NCBI RefSeq assembly: GCF_002494345.1
Contig: NZ_NXNI01000001.1
Location: 248,001-312,000, forward strand
DNA length: 64,000 bases
Direction of reading: 5' to 3'
From: Natrinema ejinorense
GTDB taxonomy: Archaea; Halobacteriota; Halobacteria; Halobacteriales; Natrialbaceae
This document shows, in pieces, positions 7,961-15,881 of the stretch. The first letter of the stretch is position 1; each line of letters opens with the position of its first letter. The position numbers were made by a program, and so were the translations under genes. The notes below the pieces were generated by a model. That model was not told where the DNA came from, made no database searches, and saw nothing but the letters and a program-made list of their open reading frames with translations.

Positions 7961-8893
7961 ATGGCCAAGTGCGACGTGTGTGGGAAGGACGAAAACATGC
8001 CGTACAACTGTCGGCATTGCGGTGGGACCTACTGTGGCGACCACCGACTCCCCGAGAACCACGACTGTTCGGGGTTGCAAAACTGGAACGATCCCCAGGG
8101 CGTCTTCGACAGCGGCTTCGACGATAGCGTCAACGGCGGGGGACAGTCGCGGGTCTCGAGTCTCGCCGACAAAGTGCCGATCAATACCGGCACCGGTGGG
8201 CCGTTAGCGTACTTCCGTGGGAACGCGACCTACACGTTCCTCGCGTTGATGTGGCTCACGTTCCTCGCCCAATGGCTCGTGCTGTTGATCGGCAGTCAGT
8301 CTCTCCACCGGTCGCTGTTTATGCTGACGTCGTGGAACGTCGAGTACGTCTGGACGTGGATCACGTCGATCTTCGCCCACAGCCCGGTCAATTTCATGCA
8401 CATCGTCGGGAACAGCATCGTGATATTCTTCTTCGGGCCGCTCGTCGAGCGGTACGTCGGCTCGCGGAACTTCGCGATCCTCTTCATCGTCAGCGGTGTC
8501 CTCGCCGGGCTCGGTCAGGTCGGTATCACGGTCGCACAAGGGAGTTCGACTGCCGTCCTCGGTGCCAGCGGCGCGGCCCTCGCCATCCTGGGCGTCTTGA
8601 CGATCCTGAACCCCGGACTCAAGGTGTACCTGTACTTCATTCTCCCGGTTCCGATCTGGCTGCTGACCGCCGGCTATGCCTTTATTAGCGTCTTCTTCCT
8701 CGGATTCGGTGGCGGTGGCAATATCGCACACATGGCCCACCTCGTCGGGCTCGTGATCGGCCTCGCCTACGGCCAGTACGTCAAGCAAAACCGCAACGTC
8801 AGCGCGCCGAACCGCCTCGAGTTCGGCGGTGGCGGGCCCGGCGGCCCCGGTGGTCCCGGCGGACCGGGCGGCCCCGGACGCGGCCGATTCTGA
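7961..8893 (+). CDS. AN1-type zinc finger / rhomboid intramembrane protease
   Basis: Residues 1-40 form an AN1-like zinc finger (CDVCGKDENMPYNCRHCGGTYCGDH, abbreviated here to its Cys/His pattern C-x2-C, C-x2-C, C-x2-H). A rhomboid domain follows with six membrane helices, the catalytic serine in GASGAALAIL (about residue 203) and the histidine in IAHMAHLVGL (about 257). The tail is Gly-Pro rich. Rhomboids cut transmembrane proteins inside the membrane. This AN1-rhomboid fusion is known in haloarchaea; the zinc finger may sense ubiquitin-like or damaged proteins in the cytoplasm, which is inference. The gene stands alone with its own promoter. Confidence 0.9.
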   Translation: MAKCDVCGKDENMPYNCRHCGGTYCGDHRLPENHDCSGLQNWNDPQGVFDSGFDDSVNGGGQSRVSSLADKVPINTGTGGPLAYFRGNATYTFLALMWLTFLAQWLVLLIGSQSLHRSLFMLTSWNVEYVWTWITSIFAHSPVNFMHIVGNSIVIFFFGPLVERYVGSRNFAILFIVSGVLAGLGQVGITVAQGSSTAVLGASGAALAILGVLTILNPGLKVYLYFILPVPIWLLTAGYAFISVFFLGFGGGGNIAHMAHLVGLVIGLAYGQYVKQNRNVSAPNRLEFGGGGPGGPGGPGGPGGPGRGRF

Positions 8894-8962
8894 TCCCCAC
8901 CGGCGGTCTCCCCACACGACCCCGCAACTGATTTTCGCTCGGCGTCTACCACCCCCATACAG

Positions 8963-9754
8963 ATGCACGATCCCCGCCCCGATCTCGCACCCGACGCCGA
9001 TCTCTCGCGCGCGGAGATGGAGGCCCTCCAGCGCGAGATCGCCGACGCCGCCGTCTTCGAGGACGACGTTTCGTTCGACCCGACGACTCTTTCCAATCCG
9101 CTCGAGGCGACCGCGAGCGGGGCTGAACCGCCGGTCGTCGTCGGCGTCGACCAGTCGTTTCTCGAGAACGAGGCGGGGGAACAGGACCGCGCCCTGAGCG
9201 CCGTCGTCGCGACGTGCGGCGGCGAGGTGATCGAGCGCGTCTCCGCTATAACGCCCCTCGAGATCCCCTACATCCCCGGCCTCCTTTCCTTTCGCGAAGG
9301 GACGCCGATCCTCGCAGCGCTCGCGAAGCTGTCGGTCGATCCCGACCTGCTCCTGTTCGACGGCAGCGGTCGGATTCACTTCCGGCAGGCCGGCATCGCG
9401 ACGCACATCGGCGTGGTCAGGGATGTCCCCAGCATCGGCGTCGCCAAGAGTCTGCTCTGTGGAACCCCGGTCGAAGCCGTCGACGAGCTGCCGGAAGGAA
9501 CGAAAATCGCGATCGAATCGAACGCGCGAGTCGATGCACCCGACGGAACCCTGCTTGGCTACGCCGTCCAGACGCGCCAGTACGACTCTCCCAATCAGTA
9601 CATCAATCCCCTCTACGTCAGCCCGGGCCACCGCGTCGGCCCCGAGACGGCAGCCGATATCGTCCTCGCGCTCGCCTCGTCGTACAAACTCCCGGAGCCG
9701 GTTCGACTCGCGGATCGGTACGCCGACGACGCCAAACCCGGTCTCGACGGGTAG
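8963..9754 (+). CDS. nfi: Endonuclease V
   Basis: The 263-residue protein has the endonuclease V motifs: VVVGVDQSF with the first catalytic Asp, YIPGLLSFREGTPIL, LLLFDGSGRIHFRQAGIATHIG (second Asp and His) and SIGVAKSLL. The enzyme nicks DNA or RNA next to deaminated adenine (inosine) in repair. Length is slightly above the bacterial enzyme because of an acidic N-terminal extension common in haloarchaea. Confidence 0.93.
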   Translation: MHDPRPDLAPDADLSRAEMEALQREIADAAVFEDDVSFDPTTLSNPLEATASGAEPPVVVGVDQSFLENEAGEQDRALSAVVATCGGEVIERVSAITPLEIPYIPGLLSFREGTPILAALAKLSVDPDLLLFDGSGRIHFRQAGIATHIGVVRDVPSIGVAKSLLCGTPVEAVDELPEGTKIAIESNARVDAPDGTLLGYAVQTRQYDSPNQYINPLYVSPGHRVGPETAADIVLALASSYKLPEPVRLADRYADDAKPGLDG

Positions 9755-9779
9755 CCCTCGGGGGTCGTGGTCGGAGACG

Positions 9780-10697
9780 CTATCCCATAACGGAAACGAG
9801 CGTCGCACCGACCACCACGACGAGCGCGGCGGCGGTGACACGCCAGGTCACGCGCTCGAGCTGGCGCGGGAGAAAGAGCACGGAGAGGACGACGACGAGC
9901 AGCGGCGTGAGCTGTAACAGCGGCATGACGAGGACGACGGGCGCGACTGCAAGCGCCGCGAAGTACGCGAGGAAGGCGACGGTAGTCGAGACGCCGCCTG
10001 CGACGTACCACGCGGTGGACGAACTACGAACGGGGCCGGTGGCGAGCGATCCGGTCCAGCCCAGGTAGCCGACGAAGCCGATCGTTGCGGTCGTCGCCAT
10101 GACGCCGAGCCCGGGGAGGATCGGCGTTCCCTCGGCGAGGCCGATCGAGACGAAGATCGGTTCGATACCGATACAGACGGCGGCGGCCAGGGGCAACACC
10201 AACATCGCGCCGGTTTCGCGCAGCGACTGGTCGGGACTCGTCGTCGCGGCCGTTTCCCAGGAGACGACCGCGATCCCGGCGACGATCAATACGATTCCCG
10301 CGAAGTGGCCGGCCGTCAGTCGCTCCTCGAGGATGACGACGGCGAAGACCGTCGCGAAGAGGGCGTTCGAGGCGATCACCGGCGAGGTGAGGCTCGCGCC
10401 GAGCGCTTCGATGCTCGTGAACATCAACACTCGAGCGACGAGCATGCCGGCGATACCTGCGGCTGCGAACGAGATCGCCGAGAGCGGCGTGAAAAGCGCC
10501 GCGTAGGGCGGCGCGTGCAACACGAACGCGGCCGGGACGACGAGGATCACGTGACAGAGCAGTACGACGAGGACCGCGTCGGCGACCGTCCCCTCGTCGG
10601 TTCCGAGCCGAATGCACAGGAACTGGCCCGCGAACCCGACGGCAGCGACGGTCGCCAGGAGAACGCCGAGCAACGCGTCCGGAACCGGGAGGGACAT
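9780..10697 (-). CDS. EamA/DMT-superfamily membrane transporter
   Basis: The 305-residue product shows ten hydrophobic helices in two similar halves, typical of EamA transporters (GVLLATVAAVGFAGQFLCIR in helix 1; VIASNALFATVFAVVILEER at the end of the first half; LLQLTPLLVVVLSVLFLPRQ at the end of the second). The family exports or imports small metabolites; the substrate is not readable. It is convergent with the endonuclease V gene and divergent from the SDR gene. Confidence 0.85.
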   Translation of the reverse strand: MSLPVPDALLGVLLATVAAVGFAGQFLCIRLGTDEGTVADAVLVVLLCHVILVVPAAFVLHAPPYAALFTPLSAISFAAAGIAGMLVARVLMFTSIEALGASLTSPVIASNALFATVFAVVILEERLTAGHFAGIVLIVAGIAVVSWETAATTSPDQSLRETGAMLVLPLAAAVCIGIEPIFVSIGLAEGTPILPGLGVMATTATIGFVGYLGWTGSLATGPVRSSSTAWYVAGGVSTTVAFLAYFAALAVAPVVLVMPLLQLTPLLVVVLSVLFLPRQLERVTWRVTAAALVVVVGATLVSVMG

Positions 10698-10851
10698 ACG
10701 TTTTAATGCCGCTCGCGGCTGATAACGGCTCTGAAACCGTCCCCCCTGTCGGACCGTTCCGAAGCGTGCGCCGATCTCGTTCGAATCCGAACAGTACGAT
10801 CGGCGCGACAAACCGTCGATACTTAGGTATCGTCTCTCGAACCGATCACGT

Positions 10852-11793
10852 ATGGCCACCGCTGAGGACGTCGAAGGGACAGCCGATGACGGGCTGGACG
10901 GAACCGTCGTCGAAGACGAACGCGATCGCGACGCCACCACGACGGTCGAGAGCGACCGCTACACGCGAAAGCAATCGGTGCTCATTACGGGTTGTTCGTC
11001 GGGTATCGGCCGCGCGACCGCCCGTGCCTTCCTCGAGGAGGAGTGGCAGGTGTTCGCGACGGCACGAAACGTCGACGATATCGAAGCCCTCGAGGAGGCC
11101 GGCTGTGAGACGCTCGCGCTCGACGTCACCGACCCCGAGGAGGTCGCACGGGCGGTCGAGGAAACGGTCGATATCGCCGGTGCGATCGACTGCGTCGTCA
11201 ACAACGCCGGCTACGCCCAGATGGGTGCGCTCGAGGACATCGCGACGGTCGATCTCCACCGACAGTTCGACGTCAACGTCTACGGTCCCCACCGACTGAC
11301 CCGTGCGGCGTTGCCGCATATGCGCGCTCAGGGCGAGGGCCGGATCGTCAACGTCTCGAGCGTCGCCGGCCGGATCTCCCTTCCCGGCTCGGGCGCGTAC
11401 TCGGGCTCGAAACACGCTCTCGAGGCGATGAGCGACTCGCTGCGGACGGAAGTCGACGAGTTCGGTATCGACGTCGTCCTCGTCGAACCCGGTCCGGTCG
11501 AGACGGGGTTCACCGAGCGCGTCGACGAGGAACTCCCCGACGAGGAACGAACGCCCGCCTACGAGTCGCTGTACGAACTCTACGACGACGCCCAGCTGAT
11601 CGGCGGCGGGAGCGGCGGTCCCTTTGCCTCCGAACCGGACGACGTCGCCGATGCGATCCTCGAGTCGGCCACCGCCCGCGATCCGCCGGCGCGGTATCCG
11701 GTCGGCCCGTTCGCCCAGTACGGGCTGTACGCCCGGTATCTGCCCGATCGGCTGCGCGATTCGGTCTACGGGCTGTTGCGAAAACTGGTCTGA
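10852..11793 (+). CDS. Short-chain dehydrogenase/reductase (SDR)
   Basis: After a 40-residue acidic extension, the protein has the classical SDR motifs: cofactor loop VLITGCSSGIG (about residues 43-53), NNAGYAQMG, VNVSSVAG with the catalytic Ser and YSGSK (about 183-187). It is an NAD(P)-dependent oxidoreductase; the arginine-containing ATARN after beta-2 hints at NADPH. Substrate unknown. A TATA-like ACTTAGG patch lies about 25 bases before the ATG. Confidence 0.88.
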   Translation: MATAEDVEGTADDGLDGTVVEDERDRDATTTVESDRYTRKQSVLITGCSSGIGRATARAFLEEEWQVFATARNVDDIEALEEAGCETLALDVTDPEEVARAVEETVDIAGAIDCVVNNAGYAQMGALEDIATVDLHRQFDVNVYGPHRLTRAALPHMRAQGEGRIVNVSSVAGRISLPGSGAYSGSKHALEAMSDSLRTEVDEFGIDVVLVEPGPVETGFTERVDEELPDEERTPAYESLYELYDDAQLIGGGSGGPFASEPDDVADAILESATARDPPARYPVGPFAQYGLYARYLPDRLRDSVYGLLRKLV

Positions 11794-11818
11794 GCCAGGG
11801 TGTAGGCTCTTCGACCGA

Positions 11819-12349
11819 TCATCGGTCGAGTTCGTCGTATCGCTCGGCCGCGGATTCGAACCCCAGTTCCGATCGTTCCTGGCTCCGCCGCTCCTCGAGT
11901 GCCGCGATCGCGTCGGGATCCGGCGGTGCATCGTCGGTGATCCGCGCCCACGAGTTGTGGACTTTCGCGTGGCACCATCGACAGAGGTAGATCGTGATCT
12001 CGTGGGACAGCGTCTCACCGTCGCGTTCGTAGGAGAGGTGGTGCTCCTCGAGCAGCGGCCGCTCGTCGTCGTGGGCCATCCGCTTTTCGGCGAGGCCACA
12101 GCGAACGCACTCCCGGTCGCGGTTGCGCGAGCGGAAGTGGGGACAGTCGGCCCACGACCAGTCGGTTTCGGGGTCGACGACGGGACACGCGTAGTCGTCG
12201 TCCGCGCGTTCGCTGGCGAACTGTGGGTCCTGTTGGTAGTGTTCGAAGGCGTATCGGCACTGGCCCTCGCCGGTGAGATGGTCACAGAGGCCCGCGAACT
12301 CGTAGGGGTCGTCGACGCCGACTGGGGTTCCCTGTGGCGTTTTCTCCAT
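11819..12349 (-). CDS. HNH-type domain protein, haloarchaeal
   Basis: The 176-residue product has several Cys pairs (CDHLTGEGQCRYAFEH, CVRCGLAEKRM) and an HNH-like core: LLEEHHLSYERDG then LCRWCHAKVHNSW. This looks like an HNH endonuclease or a zinc-bound relative. A start at 12427 (MGDESAVAMCGVLG) would add 26 residues and lies closer to a TATA-like TTTTATC on this strand, so the true start may be upstream. The gene is divergent from the CPBP protease. Confidence 0.7.
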   Translation of the reverse strand: MEKTPQGTPVGVDDPYEFAGLCDHLTGEGQCRYAFEHYQQDPQFASERADDDYACPVVDPETDWSWADCPHFRSRNRDRECVRCGLAEKRMAHDDERPLLEEHHLSYERDGETLSHEITIYLCRWCHAKVHNSWARITDDAPPDPDAIAALEERRSQERSELGFESAAERYDELDR

Positions 12350-12478
12350 ACCTGGTTCGGGTTCGAGCCGGACGGAATTGAATGCTCCGAGCACGCCGCA
12401 CATCGCGACCGCCGACTCGTCTCCCATCCACGGCACTCGAGTGATAAAACAAATATATTTGCTGGCTGAACGTTGTGT

Positions 12479-13174
12479 ATGACCGGATCGAAACCGATCG
12501 AACTCGCTGCGATCGTCGTCGCCGGCTGGATCGTCCTCGAGTTCGCGTTCCGTCGTGGACTCGTTTCGGCTGCTGGGTCGGTCGGAATCGACCCGCTGCT
12601 GGCTGATTTTCTGGTTCTCGCGATCGGATTCCCGCTTATCGCGGCGATCCTCAGCTGGTACGCACTTCGGCAGGGACAACCCCGCGAATCGTGGGACTGG
12701 AACTGGAACCTGCGGGCCCTCGGAGTGGGCGTCCTCGCTGCGGTCGTCGGGTACGGGTTGTCCGTTGGCGCTGGGCAGCTCGATACGGCGCTGTTCGGCC
12801 TCGGAGACGCAAGTGGGGCTCTCGGCGAGAGCCTGACGGACGCGTTCGAAGCCACACCTGCGCTCGCGCTCCTCTTTCTCGTCGGGAACGGAATCGTCGT
12901 TCCAATCTCGGAGGAGCAAGTCTGGCGGGGAATCGTTCAGACGGAACTCGTCGACGACTGGGGTGTTCCCGTGGGCATCGGGGTAACGGCGGTCCTCTTC
13001 GCCCTCAAACACGTGCTCGTCGATCTGTCGGTGATCCGGCTGACGACGTTGCTGACGCTCGGACTCGTCTTCGGTGTCGTCCGTCACCGATGGGGCACTG
13101 CGAGCAGTACGGTGACGCACGTTCTGATCAACACCGTCTCCTCGGCCAGTCTCGTCGCCGTGGCGCTTCTCTGA
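12479..13174 (+). CDS. CPBP-family intramembrane metalloprotease
   Basis: The 231-residue protein has about six to seven membrane helices and the CPBP (Abi/CaaX) motifs: SEEQVWRG (EExxxR-like, near residue 143), LFALKHVLVD (FxxxH-like), and HVLINTVSS (HxxxN). Members cleave prenylated or transmembrane peptides or give immunity to bacteriocins; the target here is unknown. A TATA box (AAATATATTT, about 12451) lies about 25 bases before the ATG, shared region with the divergent HNH gene. Confidence 0.87.
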   Translation: MTGSKPIELAAIVVAGWIVLEFAFRRGLVSAAGSVGIDPLLADFLVLAIGFPLIAAILSWYALRQGQPRESWDWNWNLRALGVGVLAAVVGYGLSVGAGQLDTALFGLGDASGALGESLTDAFEATPALALLFLVGNGIVVPISEEQVWRGIVQTELVDDWGVPVGIGVTAVLFALKHVLVDLSVIRLTTLLTLGLVFGVVRHRWGTASSTVTHVLINTVSSASLVAVALL

Positions 13175-13269
13175 GCGCGGATCGCAGGCGGCCATGCCGG
13201 TCCGTCGTCGACGAGTCGGGCCAGCCACAAGCGAGAACGTTTTTGATCTCGCCGGGCGGACTCGAGGGC

Positions 13270-13644
13270 GTGCAACTCGTCCACGAACCCGCTACGGATG
13301 GCGATTCAGGTGCCCAACGGGGCCACGAGACGCTGGCATCGACCGTCGACACCGCGGATTCGATCGTGAGTCAGACGCGGGGACTCATGTTTCGTCGCTC
13401 CCTGCCGGACGAGTACGCGTTGGCCTTCCGGTTCGACTCGACCGGAACCCGCGACCTACATACCCTGTTCGTGTTCGTCCCCATCGACGCGGTCTGGGTC
13501 GTCGACGGCGTCGTCCAGCGCGTCGAAACCCTTCGGCCGTGGCGGGGATTCGCCCGCGAGAAGGCCGACCTGATCGTCGAACTTCCCGCCGGCACCGCGG
13601 CTGACGTCGAACCCGGCGATCGACTGCGTCTCGAGGACGGCTGA
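13270..13644 (+). CDS. DUF192-family protein
   Basis: The 124-residue protein contains the DUF192 signature: SQTRGLMFRRSLPDEYALAF, LHTLFVFVPIDAVWVVDG, and VELPAGTAADVEPGDRL. The family is small and beta-rich with no known function; some bacterial members are exported, but no signal peptide is visible here. The GTG start gives the family length. Confidence 0.85.
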   Translation: MQLVHEPATDGDSGAQRGHETLASTVDTADSIVSQTRGLMFRRSLPDEYALAFRFDSTGTRDLHTLFVFVPIDAVWVVDGVVQRVETLRPWRGFAREKADLIVELPAGTAADVEPGDRLRLEDG

Positions 13645-13707
13645 TACCGTCGACGACCCGACTCGAGTCGCATCACGATACCGGAGCGCGTGATTCGGAA
13701 CCGGCGG

Positions 13708-13745
13708 TTTTAAGAGAGCGTGATACATTGTACCGAGATACAATG
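13708..13745 (+). promoter_or_regulatory. Promoter and palindromic operator of the LeuA/CimA-type gene
   Basis: A TATA box (TTTTAA, 13708-13713) is followed at the expected transcription start by a perfect 7-6-7 inverted repeat: CATTGTA (13726-13732), six bases, TACAATG (13739-13745). The layout suits a Lrp/AsnC-like or other repressor controlling an amino-acid biosynthesis gene. Confidence 0.65.
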
Positions 13746-13823
13746 GCACGCCAGACGCCATCTGACGAGGATAGAGGAAGTCGGGGCGACCCGGCTGGGC
13801 GTGAAATTCTCCGACGAACGTAA
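13743..13823 (+). CDS. Possible 26-codon leader ORF before LeuA/CimA-type gene
   Basis: An ATG at 13743, inside the right arm of the palindrome, opens a 26-codon frame ending at TAA 13823, overlapping the GTG at 13801 that can start the synthase in another frame. It sits where a leaderless transcript from the TATA box would begin. The peptide has no leucine or isoleucine run (only one each), so it is not an obvious attenuation peptide. It may only be chance, or may tune access to the GTG. Confidence 0.3.
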   Translation: MARQTPSDEDRGSRGDPAGREILRRT

Positions 13824-15381
13824 CCGCAGTAACCGCAATTCACCACTCTTGCCTGTAACTCACTCCCCCGAACAGACGATCGCATCGGATCGGACAGTGC
13901 GCCTTCTCGACACGACGCTTCGTGACGGCGAACAAGCGCCGGGTGTCTCGCTGTCACCCGACGAAAAGGTCGAGATCGCTCGGTCGCTCGAGCGTGCCGG
14001 CGTCTCCGTCATCGAGGCCGGCAGCGCCTGTACGGGCGCGGGTGAGCGGCAGGCGATCTCGCGGGTAACCGACCTCGATCTCGACGCCCGCGTCACGAGC
14101 TTCTGTCGCGGGATGAAAGGCGACATCGACCTCGCGCTCGAGTGTGACGTCGACGGGGTCCACATCGTGGTACCCTCCAGCGACCGCCACATCGAAGGGA
14201 AGGTCGGTACCTCCCGCGAGGACAACCTCGAGCGAACCGCCGAACTCGTCGCCTATGCCAAAGACCACGACCTCTGGGTCGAGGTCATCGGCGAGGACGG
14301 CTCGCGGGCCGACATCGACTACCTCGAGGAGTTGGCCGAAACGTCCCTCGAGGCGGGCGCGGATCGGTTCTGTTTCGCCGATACAGTCGGCCACACGGGG
14401 CCCGAACACACCCACGAGGCGGTCTCCCGGCTCGCCGAAATCGGGCCGGTCAGTGCCCACACGCACGACGATCTCGGGCTGGGCGTAACCAACGCGCTCG
14501 CGGCCGTCTCGGCGGGGGCCGACCTCGTCCACTGTACGGTCGACGGGCTCGGCGAACGCGCCGGCAACGTCGCCTTGGAGGAGGTCGCGATCGCACTTTC
14601 TCACGTCTACGACCTCGAGACGCTCGATCTCGAGGAGCTGTACGAACTCGCCCAGACCGTCTCTCGGGCGACCGGCGTCCAGCTCCCGCCGAACAAGGCG
14701 GTCATCGGCGAGAACGCCTTCACTCACGAGAGCGGGATCCACACCGACGGGACGCTCAAAGACGACAAGATGTACGAACCCTACGCGCCCGAAACCGTCG
14801 GCCGCGAGCGTCGACTCGCACTGGGCAAACACACCGGGCGGGCGGGCGTCAAAGCGACGCTCGAGGAACACGGCGTCGAAGCCGACGACGACGAGATCGC
14901 GGCGATCGCCGACCGGGTGACCGAACTCGGCGACCGTGGCCGCAGAGTGACGGACGCCGATCTGCTGGCCATCGCCGAGGACGTCACCGGCGAGGATCGC
15001 GATCGCGTCGTCGACCTGCTCGATCTCACCGCGACCAGCGGGGGTGCCGTCCCCACTGCGAGCATCCGGCTGGCCGTCGACGGCGAGGAACGCGTCGCCA
15101 GCGGGACCGGCTCGGGCCCCGTCGACGCCGCCGTCTCCGCCGTCCGCGAGGCGCTGGGGGCGATGGCCGACGCCGAACTCGAGTCCTACCACGTCGACGC
15201 GGTCACGGGCGGCACCGACGCCGTCGTCACCGTCGAGGTGACGATGGGTCGCAACGACCGCTCGGTGACGGTCGCCCGCAGCGAGGCCGACATCACTCGC
15301 GCGAGCGTCACGGCGATGGTCGACGCGCTCGATCGACTGCTCGCGGCCGACCAGCAACCGCTCGCGCCGGCCGACGACTGA
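13801..15381 (+). CDS. 2-isopropylmalate synthase / (R)-citramalate synthase family protein
   Basis: The product (526 residues from GTG 13801) is a LeuA/CimA homologue: VRLLDTTLRDGEQAPG near the N-terminus, metal-site HTHDDLGLG, CTVDGLGERAGN, HESGIHTDG, and a C-terminal allosteric LeuA dimer domain (ASIRLAVDGEERVASG). These enzymes condense acetyl-CoA with 2-oxoisovalerate (leucine) or pyruvate (isoleucine via citramalate). Without alignment I cannot choose. The first 40 residues before TVRLLDTT are poorly conserved; a start nearer 13849 is possible. It is preceded by a TATA box and a palindrome. Confidence 0.88.
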   Translation: MKFSDERNRSNRNSPLLPVTHSPEQTIASDRTVRLLDTTLRDGEQAPGVSLSPDEKVEIARSLERAGVSVIEAGSACTGAGERQAISRVTDLDLDARVTSFCRGMKGDIDLALECDVDGVHIVVPSSDRHIEGKVGTSREDNLERTAELVAYAKDHDLWVEVIGEDGSRADIDYLEELAETSLEAGADRFCFADTVGHTGPEHTHEAVSRLAEIGPVSAHTHDDLGLGVTNALAAVSAGADLVHCTVDGLGERAGNVALEEVAIALSHVYDLETLDLEELYELAQTVSRATGVQLPPNKAVIGENAFTHESGIHTDGTLKDDKMYEPYAPETVGRERRLALGKHTGRAGVKATLEEHGVEADDDEIAAIADRVTELGDRGRRVTDADLLAIAEDVTGEDRDRVVDLLDLTATSGGAVPTASIRLAVDGEERVASGTGSGPVDAAVSAVREALGAMADAELESYHVDAVTGGTDAVVTVEVTMGRNDRSVTVARSEADITRASVTAMVDALDRLLAADQQPLAPADD

Positions 15382-15528
15382 GGGCGACGGTCTAACGGCT
15401 CGATTTTCGAAGAACGCTGTCGTGCCGTCGGTCAGACTTGTCCGTGTTCGTCCCGTTCCACCCGTCGACTGCAGGTCGGCGGGGAGCAGACCGCCGGATT
15501 CGATCCCCCAGTCGGGCGTGGACTGCCA

Positions 15529-15729
15529 CTAGCCCTGTCGGAAGGGGTCGGTAACGACGTTCCACGGATCGAACACGTAGACGGCTGCGAGGAACAAGGC
15601 CATGACGACGACGAACAGCCGCATTGCTGCGCCGACCGACGTCGGAATACCCGGCTCGAGCGTCGTCGCCATCACCGCGGCGACGCCGATCCAGATACTC
15701 CCTGCGATGAGTCGTTGACGGAACTCCAT
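15529..15729 (-). CDS. Small membrane protein, unknown
   Basis: This 66-residue protein has two hydrophobic helices (LIAGSIWIGVAAVMATTLE and AAMRLFVVVMALFLAAVYVFD). I do not recognise the family. It lies downstream of the large Fe-S gene on the same strand with about 150 bases between, a gap that holds a TATA-like AT patch near 15750. A membrane anchor role for neighbours is speculation. Confidence 0.6.
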   Translation of the reverse strand: MEFRQRLIAGSIWIGVAAVMATTLEPGIPTSVGAAMRLFVVVMALFLAAVYVFDPWNVVTDPFRQG

Positions 15730-15881
15730 ACCGATCGTTCGACTCGAGAGATATGAAAACCGTCGATAGCCGACTGCGAGCCGCCGTCGGAGTGGTGGCC
15801 GTACTCGCGGACGCTGGGCGGACCGGGGGTGGCGATTGGTATCCCGTCCGACGGTGAGACGGCGTAGACAGGTCGGTGGTG

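Noticed and set aside
8204-9841. 545-codon minus-strand frame opposite rhomboid and endonuclease V genes
   Set aside because: Shadow of two well-recognised plus-strand genes; no motif of its own.
10846-12855. 669-codon minus-strand frame across SDR, HNH and CPBP genes
   Set aside because: Crosses three recognisable genes on both strands and has shadow-type composition.
13954-15357. 467-codon minus-strand frame opposite the LeuA/CimA-type gene
   Set aside because: Antisense shadow; the sense strand carries all catalytic motifs.
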